DNA from: Thermoguttaceae bacterium
GTDB lineage: Bacteria; Planctomycetota; Planctomycetia; Pirellulales; Thermoguttaceae
Reading direction: 5' to 3'
Length of the DNA stretch: 49,265 nt
NCBI GenBank assembly: GCA_029975295.1
Contig: JARKPK010000117.1
Coordinates: forward strand, 1 to 49,265
The translations under genes were made by a program, and so were the position numbers. The notes below the pieces were generated by a model that worked only from the letters and a program-made list of their open reading frames with translations, made no database searches and was not told where the DNA came from. Shown in pieces: positions 26,427 to 36,400 of the stretch (position 1 is the first letter of the stretch; each line of letters begins with the position of its first letter).

Positions 26427-27761
26427 GTGGGCGCGTTCCGCGATCGTTTCGGAAGAGATAGCGTGCGACCGTTCGGCCAACTCAACGGCGCGCTGCTTCG
26501 GCAGGCGGCCCGCGCCATTGGTCTGGGTTGCACCTTATTGGCTTGGTGCAGTCCGGCGCTCGCCGTCGAGGGCGCAAAGCTTCCATCGCTTTCGATCGAA
26601 GCGCCTGTCCACCCACGCCCGATCGCCGCCACCTGCCCTTTGCCCAAAGACGTGCGGCTGCCCGAGCACGGGGCGCAGTGGGCCGAAAGAGACCAATCGG
26701 GCGCCGACCCGCTGGAGGTCGTTCCGGCCATTGAGTCCGATGGCTTGCCCAGCCCGCAGCGGCAGGATTTGATGCTGGTTGTTCCGCCCGCCCGCCCGGG
26801 CGGCGCGACGGACGACGCGGCGCGCCGTTACCCGGTGGTCGCCAAGGAACAGGCGGCCGAGGCTCTCTTCGCGTTTCACGGATCCGACGCGACGACCGTC
26901 CGCATCGAACAATCGGGCAAGCCGGTGCTGGCCTACAATTTCGGCGCCATCACCAACGAAAAGGTTCCGCTCACCGAGCATCGGCGCAGCCGAGCCTGCT
27001 ATGTCCATCCCGTTTGGGGGCTCAACGGCGAAATCCTTACCGACGACTTCCCCAAAGATCACTATCATCATCACGGCATCTTCTGGACTTGGCCGCACGT
27101 GAAAATCGATGGTCAACAACACGATCTTTGGGCCGGCTCAACAATCGCGCAACGGTTCGATCGCTGGCTGTTCCGACGTGCGGGCCGCGTGGCGGCCGTG
27201 CTGGCGGTGGAAAACGGTTGGTACGTCGGACAGAAGCGCGTGATGCGCGAACGGGTGTGGATTCGGGTGTGGCGAGCAGACGAAACGGCCCGCTGCGTCG
27301 ATTTCGACCTAACGTTCATTCCGGAAGATCGGCCGATCGAACTTTGGGGAGCCGAGGGGAAGAGTTACGGCGGATTCACCATGCGTTTCAAGCCGGGCCC
27401 GCGGAACGAAACCTTGATCACCGTTCCGCAGGGAAAGACCAGCGAGGACTTGCCCGACACCCCGTTGGCCTGGGCCGACTTCACCTCGAAGTTCGAGGGC
27501 GCAACGCAGCGCAGCGGGGCGGCTGTTTTCGTGCCGCCGCACCATCCCGACTTCCCGCCGACTTGGCTGACCCGATACTACGGTCCGCTTTGTGTCGGCT
27601 GGCCGGGAGTGAAGTCGAAGACCTTCTCGCCGGGCGAGCCGATCCGGTTGTCGTACCGGGTTTGGATCCATCGCGCCGCGGTCGAGCCGGAAGACCTGGC
27701 GGCGGCCTACGCCGACTACGAGGCAGCGGCCAAAGTTCGTGCCGTTGCGCCGGCGCCGTAG
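26427..27761 (+). CDS. Secreted DUF6807 (PmoA-like) protein
   Basis: 444 residues, GTG start with AAGGAG seven bases upstream. A signal peptide ends near residue 46 (GCTLLAWCSPALA). Residues 45-130 are a low-complexity/variable region. From about 145 to 430 the beta-sandwich typical of DUF6807 is visible: VLAYNFGAITNEKVP, the metal-like cluster DDFPKDHYHHHGIFWTW near 210 and the closing LSYRVWIH. Planctomycetes annotate this family as 'PmoA' by tradition, but it is not methane monooxygenase. Its role is unknown; carbohydrate-related contexts are common from memory. Stands alone. Confidence 0.85.
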   Translation: MGAFRDRFGRDSVRPFGQLNGALLRQAARAIGLGCTLLAWCSPALAVEGAKLPSLSIEAPVHPRPIAATCPLPKDVRLPEHGAQWAERDQSGADPLEVVPAIESDGLPSPQRQDLMLVVPPARPGGATDDAARRYPVVAKEQAAEALFAFHGSDATTVRIEQSGKPVLAYNFGAITNEKVPLTEHRRSRACYVHPVWGLNGEILTDDFPKDHYHHHGIFWTWPHVKIDGQQHDLWAGSTIAQRFDRWLFRRAGRVAAVLAVENGWYVGQKRVMRERVWIRVWRADETARCVDFDLTFIPEDRPIELWGAEGKSYGGFTMRFKPGPRNETLITVPQGKTSEDLPDTPLAWADFTSKFEGATQRSGAAVFVPPHHPDFPPTWLTRYYGPLCVGWPGVKSKTFSPGEPIRLSYRVWIHRAAVEPEDLAAAYADYEAAAKVRAVAPAP

Positions 27762-27844
27762 CACCGGTGCGCGGCGGCCGCTGTTCGCCCGGGTTGCGCG
27801 GACGCTGTTTGCCGATGGCCGTCGCGCCATCGCGGCGGCAGCAC

Positions 27845-29269
27845 TCATGCCCCGCGGTCCGGCTCGACGTGAATCACCACCCGATCCAATTGCGGCACGT
27901 TTTCGCGCAGGTGCCGTTCCAGACGTTCGCTCAGTTCGTGGGCGGCGGTGATTGAAAGCTCGGCGTCGAGCCGCAGATGGAGCGACACGCCCAGCCGGCC
28001 GTTGATCGTGTTGAGCGAGACGGCATGGGCGGAAACCGATTGATCCGATCGTGCAAGGAATTGGTCGATCGCCTCGCGGACTGCCGGCTCGTCGGTTCGT
28101 TGCGCCGACTGCGGCTCAGGTTCCGCCGCAGGCTCGATGTGAGTGACGATGCGTCGAACGTCGGCAACCGCTTCGCGCAAGGCCGCCTCGAACCGGCTCG
28201 ATTGCAGGTGCGCCTCGTCGAGCGTGAGCCGGCGATCCACTTCGAGGTGCAACTCCACCGCGCGCGCGCCGCGCTGCTGATACACGTGAATCGAATGCGC
28301 CCTGAGGCCCATCCGAGCCGCCAACCATTGAATGGTCGCGGCCAAGTCCTCGGCCGCGTTGGCCTGCGGTTCGATATGTACGACGACATCGGCTCCGGGA
28401 ATCGCCTTCTCTACGGCCTCTTCAATGGCGTCGGTCAGCGAGTGGGCCCGCTCCAGGGTCGCAGTCCGTTCGGCCGAGACCGTCAGATCGACGAAATGCG
28501 ACGGCCCGCTGCGCCGGACGCGGACGCGGGCAACGGCCAGCACCCCGTCCACGGCCGCAGCCGACTGCTCCACGCGATCGCGCAGTTCGGCAGGAACGGC
28601 ATCGACCAGCTCGTCGACGGCTCGCTTTCCCAAACGCAGGCTGACGACAATGACGATCGCAGCCACGGCCAGCGCGGCCGCGGCATCGGCGCGGTGGAGC
28701 CATGCAATGCCGAATCGCTGACCGGCCGCCGCGCAAAACAGTCCCAACAGAACCACCAACGACGACCAGACATCGGTGGAAAAGTGCAAAGCGTCGGCCT
28801 CAAGCGCTTGGCTGCGGTACTTCCGCGCCGCGTGCGCCAAGGCTCGGCTCCGCGAAAGATCAACGACGATCGAAAGCACGATCACGCCGAACGCCCAGAT
28901 GTTCGCATCGACATGGACTTCTTCGACGCCGAAAAGGCGGCTGAACCCTTCGAAGATGATCCAGCCGCAAACAATCCACAAAAGGCCGGTTTGCACCAGA
29001 GCCGAGAGGTTCTCGAACTTCCCGTGCCCGTAATGGTGATCGGCGTCGGCCGGCCGACCGGCGGTGCGCACCGTCCACACGGTAATCGCAGCGGCGGCAA
29101 GATCGAGGGCCGAATGGGCCGCCTCCGAGAGGATTCCCAAGCTGTTCGTCCACACCCCGACGATGATCTTCGTCGCCGTCAGCAGAATCGCGGCAAACAG
29201 CGACGTGAGCGCAACCCGGCGTTTGTCGCGGTGGGCCAGAAGGTCGAACTCGGAGGCATCGGCCGACAT
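27845..29269 (-). CDS. Cation diffusion facilitator (CDF) metal transporter with three C-terminal repeats
   Basis: 474 residues from the ATG at 29269 (AGGAAG upstream). Six transmembrane helices lie in residues 20-215. Metal-site motifs are HSALD in helix II, HHYGHGKFE in the following loop and HFSTD in helix V. CDF proteins export Zn, Fe, Mn or Cd by proton antiport. The C-terminus is unusually long: three successive copies of the ferredoxin-like dimerisation domain (about 215-295, 300-375 and 385-472), each ending in (V)xHIEP or HVEP. Typical members have one. The metal is not determined by sequence. A palindrome lies 263 bases upstream. Confidence 0.9.
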   Translation of the reverse strand: MSADASEFDLLAHRDKRRVALTSLFAAILLTATKIIVGVWTNSLGILSEAAHSALDLAAAAITVWTVRTAGRPADADHHYGHGKFENLSALVQTGLLWIVCGWIIFEGFSRLFGVEEVHVDANIWAFGVIVLSIVVDLSRSRALAHAARKYRSQALEADALHFSTDVWSSLVVLLGLFCAAAGQRFGIAWLHRADAAAALAVAAIVIVVSLRLGKRAVDELVDAVPAELRDRVEQSAAAVDGVLAVARVRVRRSGPSHFVDLTVSAERTATLERAHSLTDAIEEAVEKAIPGADVVVHIEPQANAAEDLAATIQWLAARMGLRAHSIHVYQQRGARAVELHLEVDRRLTLDEAHLQSSRFEAALREAVADVRRIVTHIEPAAEPEPQSAQRTDEPAVREAIDQFLARSDQSVSAHAVSLNTINGRLGVSLHLRLDAELSITAAHELSERLERHLRENVPQLDRVVIHVEPDRGA

Positions 29270-29761
29270 CGAGAAGCTTCCTGAAAAACAGTTCCGCGCC
29301 GTGCAACCGTCCGCGACGGCCATTCACCGTCCTTAGCCGACGATTCCTCGGCTGTCGGCCGAAGCGAGGCCGACGCGCGACAACTCGGACGAATGGGCGC
29401 CGAAAAAGCAGCCCCGTTCCAATAGCGACGCGCGATCGCAACGAAAGCGACTGCGATCGTTGCACCGGCGACGTCCGACGAACGCTGCGATATTTATAGA
29501 GCGGCGCAGCCGCGGGGTAAAGCCCGCCAAATTGAGACTCAATATCCCTCGCGCCTGCGCGCAGCCAAAGGGGCGAAAAGGGCGCCGGCAGAATTACCGA
29601 CCGCCGACGACAAGCCCTTGCGCCAGAGACCGATCGCGGCGATTTGCGATCTTCTCGGGAAAACAAGGAGCGACCTTCACGCGACGGCGGAGCAGACCGG
29701 CGGCGCCTCGTCGCTTCGCAAAGCCCAAATGCCGTCGCGGCGATCTCTCGGCCCGATCGAG
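29270..29761. other. Spacer upstream of the CDF gene
   Basis: 492 bases without a supportable gene; contains the palindrome at 29532-29544. Confidence 0.45.
29532..29544. promoter_or_regulatory. Candidate operator: 13-bp palindrome upstream of the CDF gene
   Basis: ATTGAG-A-CTCAAT, six-base arms around one base, A+T-rich in a GC-rich spacer. The shape recalls metal-dependent repressor sites (Fur/DtxR type), and the downstream gene is a metal exporter, but the match to a known box is not established. Confidence 0.35.
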
Positions 29762-31642
29762 CTACAGCGAGTTCAAATAGGCGATCAGGTCGTCCAGTTC
29801 GGCCGGCGTGAGCTGAGAAGTCCGTCCGTGCCGATCGTCGGGATTGAACTTCGTGAACACCTCGCGAAGCGTTGCCGCGCGGCCGTCGTGCAGATACGGG
29901 GCGGTGCGATAGCATTCCACCAGGCTCGGCGTGTCGTAACGCCCGTCGGGATCTTGCGGAACGCGCGTGCCCACATCGTGCTGTTTGCAATCAGTGAGCC
30001 AGGGCCCGTCGTGGCACACGGCGCAGGCCGCCTTGCCTTCGAAAATCTGTTTGCCGCGCGCGGCGGCTTCGGCGTTTTGCTCGGCCAGCGGGTTCTTCTC
30101 GGGGCGAAGCGAAGCGGCATAGGCGACCAAGTCGTCCACATCGCTCGGTTGCGGGACAAGGAAATGGCTGCCCAACACGCCGGTGCGCATGCACTCGTGA
30201 GGGTTCGGACGGGTGGCGCGCCGATTGTGCGGGGCGGTTTCCATCATGCCGACCAGGCTGATCACATCCTTGCCGTTGCCGATGCCGTCGCGCATGAAAT
30301 CCCAGGTGAGGCCGTCGATCCGCCCGTCGTCCAAATGGCACGAGAAGCAACTGTGCCAGTGCTGGAAACATCGTTTGGCGTCGTGAAAGTAGATTTCGCC
30401 GCGACGGGCCGGCGACAGGGCGGGCTGCTCGCCCACGGCAATGGTCGCCTTGAGGCGTTGCTCGCCCAAGTCGAGCACGCCCAACGCGCCGGAGAAGTAG
30501 TTGCAAACGTAGGCCGTGCGGCCATCGCCGGCCAACGCCAGCCCCCGCGGCCCGAGCCCACCGGAAGGCACGCGGTTGATCACCTCGGCCAAGTGCAGGG
30601 CCGTCAGGTCGTTGGTCAGCAGTTCGCGTTTCGAAGGGTCGCGGGCGATGCGGACCCAGATGTTCTCGGCCGTTCCGTCTTTCAACTGCGCCAAGGCGGG
30701 CGGCAAGTCGCCGGCCAGCAGCCGGTGCAATTGGGCAAGCCGCACCACCGACACCGCATGAATGCCCGCGTGCGAGACCACCAGCGTTTCTCCATCGGGG
30801 CTGACGGCCACATCCCACGGATCGGCCGCGCCGCCGGTAACGTCGTCGAGCAGCACGGTGGCCAAACGGGTGGTGGAGCCAAGGTCGATCATGGTCAGCG
30901 CGTAGGTATGGACCCATCCGCGATCGAGTTGGGTGATCGGCAAAGCAAAGCGACCGACGGCATGCACCACGTAGCCCCAGCGGCCGTCGGGGCTGATGGC
31001 CGCCCCGCTGACGGCAGTGCTGCCCGGCGGGAGAACCACCGTTCCGCTGACAGCCAGTTTCTCAGCGTCGATCACCGCTACTTCGGCGGCCAGCTTGGGG
31101 TTGGTGCCCGAACCCGAAGGCATGTAGTTGGCCACCAGCAGCTTCGACTCGTCGGGCGAAATGGCGATGGCAAACGGATCGCGCGTCGCCCCGATTCGCC
31201 CCGCAACGTTGCCCGAGGCCAAGTCCACCTTCACCACGCTATGGTCGCCGCGGCAGCAGACGAAAAGGGCTTGTCGCTTCGCGGAGAACACCAGCGCCGA
31301 CGGCCAAGGGCCTACGTTCAGCCGTCGCGCAACCCGTCCTGCCGCCGTGTCGATTTCCGCAATGCAATGGCCGGTGCGTTCGGCCACGAACAGGCGGCCG
31401 CCGTCGGCAGCCAGCGCGGCCGCCACAGGTTGGCCTTGCAGGGCGATCTCGGCCGCCGGCTTCTGGGCCGCCACGTCGATCACCACGGCGCGCTCGGCGG
31501 TCCGGTCAATCGCATACAGCCGAGATCCGTCGGGCGAAACGCGCACGGCAATCGGCGAACGAAACCGCGGCTCTTCGGCCGTTGCGCATTGAGAAGCCAG
31601 CAACGTCAGACTGATTGCGATCAGGGTGGTCAGTTGTTTCAT
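29762..31642 (-). CDS. Exported beta-propeller / dihaem cytochrome c protein
   Basis: 626 residues from the ATG at 31642; the longer frame upstream has no support. A signal peptide covers 1-22. Residues 25-410 are YVTN-type beta-propeller blades (ISPDESKLLVANY, VSPDGETLVVSH, GDGRTAYVCNY). The C-terminal third is a cytochrome c peroxidase/MauG-like dihaem region with C432FSCH436 and C540AVCH544. Late residues TPSLVECYRTAPYLHDGRAATLREVF match the usual CcpA-family ending. It should act in the periplasm in electron transfer or peroxide/cofactor oxidation. Planctomycetes have many propeller-cytochrome fusions. No obvious partner gene; it does not overlap its neighbours. Confidence 0.88.
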   Translation of the reverse strand: MKQLTTLIAISLTLLASQCATAEEPRFRSPIAVRVSPDGSRLYAIDRTAERAVVIDVAAQKPAAEIALQGQPVAAALAADGGRLFVAERTGHCIAEIDTAAGRVARRLNVGPWPSALVFSAKRQALFVCCRGDHSVVKVDLASGNVAGRIGATRDPFAIAISPDESKLLVANYMPSGSGTNPKLAAEVAVIDAEKLAVSGTVVLPPGSTAVSGAAISPDGRWGYVVHAVGRFALPITQLDRGWVHTYALTMIDLGSTTRLATVLLDDVTGGAADPWDVAVSPDGETLVVSHAGIHAVSVVRLAQLHRLLAGDLPPALAQLKDGTAENIWVRIARDPSKRELLTNDLTALHLAEVINRVPSGGLGPRGLALAGDGRTAYVCNYFSGALGVLDLGEQRLKATIAVGEQPALSPARRGEIYFHDAKRCFQHWHSCFSCHLDDGRIDGLTWDFMRDGIGNGKDVISLVGMMETAPHNRRATRPNPHECMRTGVLGSHFLVPQPSDVDDLVAYAASLRPEKNPLAEQNAEAAARGKQIFEGKAACAVCHDGPWLTDCKQHDVGTRVPQDPDGRYDTPSLVECYRTAPYLHDGRAATLREVFTKFNPDDRHGRTSQLTPAELDDLIAYLNSL

Positions 31643-32447
31643 CGTAAGGCTCGCGATTCTCTTCGATTGAGATGCGGACAAAAACGGGAGGAGAACCGAG
31701 CGGCCATCTCGCGCGACCGATCGGCAGTCGCCCTCCGGCCTCTTCCGCCGCCGTGCTTCCGCAATCTGGGAACCAACAACAATACCGCAACCCGGCCGAC
31801 CGATTCTCGGCGCGCTGATCGCCAACGGGAACCCGCACCGATTTACGCGCTGTCGCCCGGAAAACCGGTTGGGCCGCTCGACCGTTCCGCTGCCGTGATC
31901 CAGGCCGTCCTCGATCGCCGCTGTGTTGCAACGGTCTGCAACCGCAAAGCAAGGAAGGATGTTCGGGAATGCATTGCTCGCGACCGATGCAAAGGCCCAA
32001 AGCGCCGCTTGGGGCGGCCCGGCCCTTGCAAGTCCACCGCGAGGATCATAGCTAACAGGATAAGAAACGATGCCGAGGTTGTCCAGCAGAAAAGCCCTGC
32101 GAGCCCCGCAAGCACCGCCGCGCCGCAAGCGACGGCCGCATCGCTCAAGGCGTAAAGGGCTCGCAGGGACGGGAATGGACCTACCGCGACAGTCCGACAA
32201 ACAGGCGCGCTGATCCGTGGCCCGTGGTTCGCGCGATGACGCCGGCAAGCAGCTTCTGCTGGCGGAGCGCTGCATCGGAAGGGCGGCTTACCTGTGGGTG
32301 CGAAGACGCAAGGCCCGTCTTCCTGCACAGACCGAACATGGGCCGCGGAACGCGAAGAACGAAGAACAGCGTCGGGCGCGCGAAACAGTCGTTAGGTCTT
32401 ACCCAGCAGAAACCCCGCAAGCCCGACGGCTGCCCCACGGGCAAAGA
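31643..32447. other. Spacer between the cytochrome and bL21 genes
   Basis: 805 bases without a convincing gene. A minus-strand frame near 32030-32150 has one hydrophobic stretch (AAVLAGLAGLFCW) but no start signal or conserved context. rpmA (bL27), the usual neighbour of rplU, is not here. Confidence 0.45.
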
Positions 32448-32765
32448 TCAGCCCGCGACGATCTTGCTGATCTTCACGCGGGTGTAAAGCTGTCGATGGC
32501 CGGTGCGCCGGCGGTAGTTCTTTCGCCGCCGGAACTTCTGAATGACCAACTTCGGCCCTGGGATAACGGAAACGACCTCGGCTTCGACCGAGCCGCCCGA
32601 AACCAACGGCTGCCCAACGACCACCGCATCGTCGGTGCGAACCAACAACACGCGGTCGAAGGTAATCCGATCGCCGACGGCCGCCTCGCGGAGGTCGATG
32701 TCAAGTTCGGCGCCCTCTTCCACACGATACTGCCGACCGCCGTCTTCAATAATAGCGTAGATCAT
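32448..32765 (-). CDS. rplU: 50S ribosomal protein bL21
   Basis: 105 residues from the ATG at 32765. It opens MIYAIIEDGGRQYRVEEG and has the bL21 core FDRVLLV, VVGQPLV and the basic C-terminal stretch FRRRKNYRRRTGHRQLYTRVKI. It binds 23S rRNA in the large subunit. Length is normal. Its usual partner rpmA is not adjacent on either side in this window. A plausible promoter lies at 32916-32944. Confidence 0.95.
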   Translation of the reverse strand: MIYAIIEDGGRQYRVEEGAELDIDLREAAVGDRITFDRVLLVRTDDAVVVGQPLVSGGSVEAEVVSVIPGPKLVIQKFRRRKNYRRRTGHRQLYTRVKISKIVAG

Positions 32766-33069
32766 GATCCGTCGTCGTCCGTAAAAGCACAGTGTCTTTC
32801 GGCCCAAGAGCCGAGATTCGTTCTTTCAGTGGCCGCCGGCGCGCCTCGACAGGTGCAACCAAATCCGCGGTCTGTTCGCCCCTGGCCCGGCGATGCCTCG
32901 GCAGGTAAACCACATAGTTTACTGAACCACCGATTCGGCAACAAGGGGCATCGGGCAACGGCAGGCTTCGATCTCGGGCGCAGCCCGCAAAGTCCCAACG
33001 ACGGTCGGGCCACCAAAGGCGCACAAACGTACAGAAACAAGCCGGTGTCGCTCGGCAGCAAGTCTCCAT
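32766..33069. other. Spacer between rplU and dnaE2 end
   Basis: 304 bases that hold the rplU leader and promoter candidate; no gene seen. Confidence 0.4.
32916..32944 (-). promoter_or_regulatory. Weak candidate promoter for rplU
   Basis: On the minus strand, TTGTTG (32944-32939), a 17-base spacer and TAAACT (32921-32916), giving a leader of about 145 nt. Both hexamers match consensus at only four of six positions. Confidence 0.3.
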
Positions 33070-33492
33070 TCAGCAGAAATCGCGGGAGCGGGCGTCCAGG
33101 TCGGCCATTTGGTGCGAAAGGTCTTCTAAATGATCGGCCAGCAGGTGGATCACCTCTCCCTGCCGCTGCACCCGCCCGGCTGCCAGCAGAATCACGGCAT
33201 TGCGTGCTGCCGCGCGGCACCTCCGCCAAACGTGGGGACGGACAATCAGGTTGGCCGAGCCGGTTTCGTCTTCGAGGGTGAAAAAGGTGATCCCCTTGGC
33301 CGTTCCGGGCCGCTGCCGCACCAGCACAATGCCCGCCACCGCCGCCCGCTGGCCGTTCTCCGCCGCCCCCAGCTCGGCGGCCGAACGTATGCCGCGACGC
33401 AAAAGCGACGGCCGCAGAAACCCCAGCGGGTGCCCCCGAAGCGAAAGCGATTGCGCCCGATAGTCGGCAAGCACCTCGGCCGCGGGCGACAT
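33070..33492 (-). CDS. DnaE2 C-terminal OB-fold part, separated by one in-frame TAG
   Basis: 140 residues if started at the ATG at 33492, which has no visible ribosome site. It is in the same frame as the 1039-residue part; only TAG-CCG-CCG separates them. It contains the expected DnaE2 ending: VLADYRAQSLSLRGHPLGFLR, VAGIVLVRQRPGTAKGITFFTLEDETG (OB fold) and the terminal SRDFC. Possible readings are a nonsense mutation, a sequencing error, amber readthrough or a genuine two-piece polymerase. Confidence 0.8.
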   Translation of the reverse strand: MSPAAEVLADYRAQSLSLRGHPLGFLRPSLLRRGIRSAAELGAAENGQRAAVAGIVLVRQRPGTAKGITFFTLEDETGSANLIVRPHVWRRCRAAARNAVILLAAGRVQRQGEVIHLLADHLEDLSHQMADLDARSRDFC

Positions 33493-33498
33493 CGGCGG

Positions 33499-36400
33499 CT
33501 ACGGCGATGCGTCTGCCGGCGAAGTAGCAACGTGCAACCGGCGTTTCTCGGCCGGCGGAGCTTCGGCCGGCAAATGAGCATCGTGCTTCGGAGCCGCTTG
33601 GGGCAACGAATCTGCGATCGCTTTGGGCGACGGCGCTACGGGCGGCTGCGCGTCGTTCGACGATCGGTTCGAGCATCGGTTGGACGATTGGGTCGAGGAC
33701 GGGGCGCAGTGGGCGAACAGCGGCAGCGGGGCTGCGGCCGGAAGCAGGGCGTCCCACAACGCGCCGCGACGATCGGGCCGCAGCGAGGCGCACACCCCGC
33801 CCTCGGCCAACCGCATCAGCACAGAACGCGAAAGCCCGCTGCGATGGGCCAAATCGTCGAGCGAGCGGAACGGCCCCGTCTTCCTCGCGGCGACAATCGC
33901 CTCGGCGTCTGCGGCCGGCAGGTGCCGAAGAAGCGACAACCCCAGCCGAATCGCCCAACGGCTGCGTTCGAACTCGGCCCCATTGCCCCCGCGCGGTTGT
34001 GCGGCGTCGATCGCCCGTGCGGCCCCATCGTCCGCCCTGCCTGCTTCAAAACCTTCCGTGCCTTTCGTTCCATCCGCTTCTTCTTCCTCTGCGTCTTTCG
34101 TGCCGAGTCGGTCGGCGGCGGTTGTCGGCCTGCGTGCCGCGGTGATGTCGTCGGCCTCGACCGGTTCCAACGTGCAATCCCAATCGCTGAAGTTCACATC
34201 GGCCGGCCGCACCTCGACGCCATGCCGGCGGGCGTCGCGCACCAGTTGAGCGGGCGCGTAGAAACCCATCGGTTGGCTGTTCAACAGCGCGCAGAAGAAG
34301 GCGGCCGGATAATGCCGTTTCAGCCAGGCCGACACATACACCAGCAGCGCGAAGCTGGCCGCATGCGATTCGGGAAAGCCGTAGTCGCCGAACCCGCGAA
34401 TCTGCTCGAACAGCGTGTGTGCGAACTCGGCCGAGTAGCCGCGGGCGGTCATCCCTTCGATCAGTTTCGCGCGGAACTCGTCGATCACGCCCGGGCGGCG
34501 CCAGGCCCCGAACGCGCGGCGCAACCGGTCGGCCTCGCCGGGGGTGAAGCCGGCCGCCACGATCGCCAAACGCATCGCCTGTTCCTGAAAGAGCGGCACG
34601 CCCAGCGTTTTCTCCAGCACGGCGCGAATCGCTTCGTTCGGGTAACTCGGCGTTTCTTCGCCGTTGCGCCGCCGCAGATACGGATGAACCATCTGCCCCT
34701 GGATCGGCCCGGGCCGGACGATCGCCACTTCGATCACCAGGTCGTAGAAGTTGCGCGGACGCAGCCGAGGCAGCATGCTCATCTGCGCGCGGCTTTCGAT
34801 CTGAAACACGCCGATCGTATCGGCGCGGCAGATCATGTCGTAGGTCGGTTGGTCGCCCTCGGGAATATCGGCCGGCGAAAGCCGCACGCCGTCGTGCCGC
34901 TCGATCAGGCGGAAACACGCGCTCAGCGCGCTGAGCATCCCCAACGCCAGGCAATCCACCTTGAGGATGCCCAACTCGTCCAGGTCGTTTTTGTCCCATT
35001 GGATCACGGTGCGGTCCGGCATGGCGGCGTTTTCGATCGGCACAAGCTCGCACAGCGGGCCGCGGGTGATGACCATGCCGCCGGTGTGCTGCGAGAGATG
35101 ACGCGGGAAACCGATCAACTGACGCACCAGCGCAACCAGCCGCCGGCCCAATGGGCCCTCGGGGTCGATGCCCGCCTCGCGGCAGCGGTCGGGCAGGTCG
35201 TCGGCGTGATGGTAGTGTTCGAGCTTGGCGCAAAGGGCGTCCACGCGGTCGAGCGAAAGCCCCAACGCCTTGCCCACGTCGCGCACTGCCGAACGCGGGC
35301 GATAGCAAATCACTTCGGCCGTCATGCCGCTGCGGTCGCGGCCGTACTTTTCGTAGATGTATTGCAGCACTTCTTCGCGGCGGCGATGCTCGAAGTCGAC
35401 GTCGATGTCGGGCGCTTCGGCGCGCTCGCGGCTGATGAATCGCTCGAAAAGCAAATCCATCCGCGAAGGATCGACCGCCGTGATCCCCAGGCAATAGCAC
35501 ACGGCCGAATTGGCCGCCGAGCCGCGGCCTTGGCACAATATCCCCCGGCGGCGCGCGAACTCGACCAAGTCCCACACGGTCAGAAAGTAGGCCTCGTAGC
35601 GCAACTGGCCGATCAGCCGCAGTTCGTGTTCGAGCAAGCTGCGCACCCGCGGGGGCACGCCCTGCGGCCAACGGCGTTGCGCGCCGGCCCAGGTCAATTC
35701 TTCGAGATGTTCCAACGGAGTGCGGCCCGGCGGGGCGAGCTCCTCGGGGTATTCGTAGCGCAGTTCATCGAGCGAGAACCGGCATCGCTCGGCCGCCTCT
35801 GCCGCGGCGGCCAAGGCCTGCGGCGCCGCGGCGAACAGCGCGGCCATCTGCCGCGGCGATTTCAAATGCCGCTCGGCGTTGGGATGCAAGGCCGACCGCG
35901 GATCGCCTACGACAGTTCCGCGGCGGATCGCCCGCAGCACGTCGTGCAACGGTTGCCGCGAAGCCGCGTGATAGCACACCCCGCCGCCGGCCGCCAGCGG
36001 CACACGCTGCCGCCGCGCCAGTTCGGCCCAACGGGCCAGCAGCCGGGGGTCGCGGGGGCCGTGATGCAGTTCGGCCAGCAGGTAGCACCGATCGCCGAAC
36101 GCTTCGCGGTAGCGGGCCAACTCGGCCCCAAAGAGCGTTCGGCTCGAAGGCGGCGGCCCAGGCGCTTGCGTGCGCCGACGATCCGGCGACTTCGCGCCTT
36201 GATGCGATTCCCCTTTCGGATCGGAAAGATCGAACGAAGGATCGGGCGCGGCGAGCACGCAGGCCAACAGGCCTTCCGCGTGCGCGGCCACGTCGTCCCA
36301 ATACAGTTCGCACTCGCCCTTGGGCGCCCGGCGACAGCCGAGGGTAAGCAGCCGCGCCAGCCGTCCGTAGGCGGCCCGATCGGTGGCCAGCAGCACGACG

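Noticed and set aside
32000-32328. Hydrophobic minus-strand frame between cytochrome and rplU
   Set aside because: Only one hydrophobic stretch in an otherwise Arg/Pro-rich translation; no start signal.
33499-33501. Amber recoding (for example pyrrolysine-like) in dnaE2
   Set aside because: TAG serves as a normal stop for at least two other genes in the window and no recoding element was seen; mutation or error is simpler.
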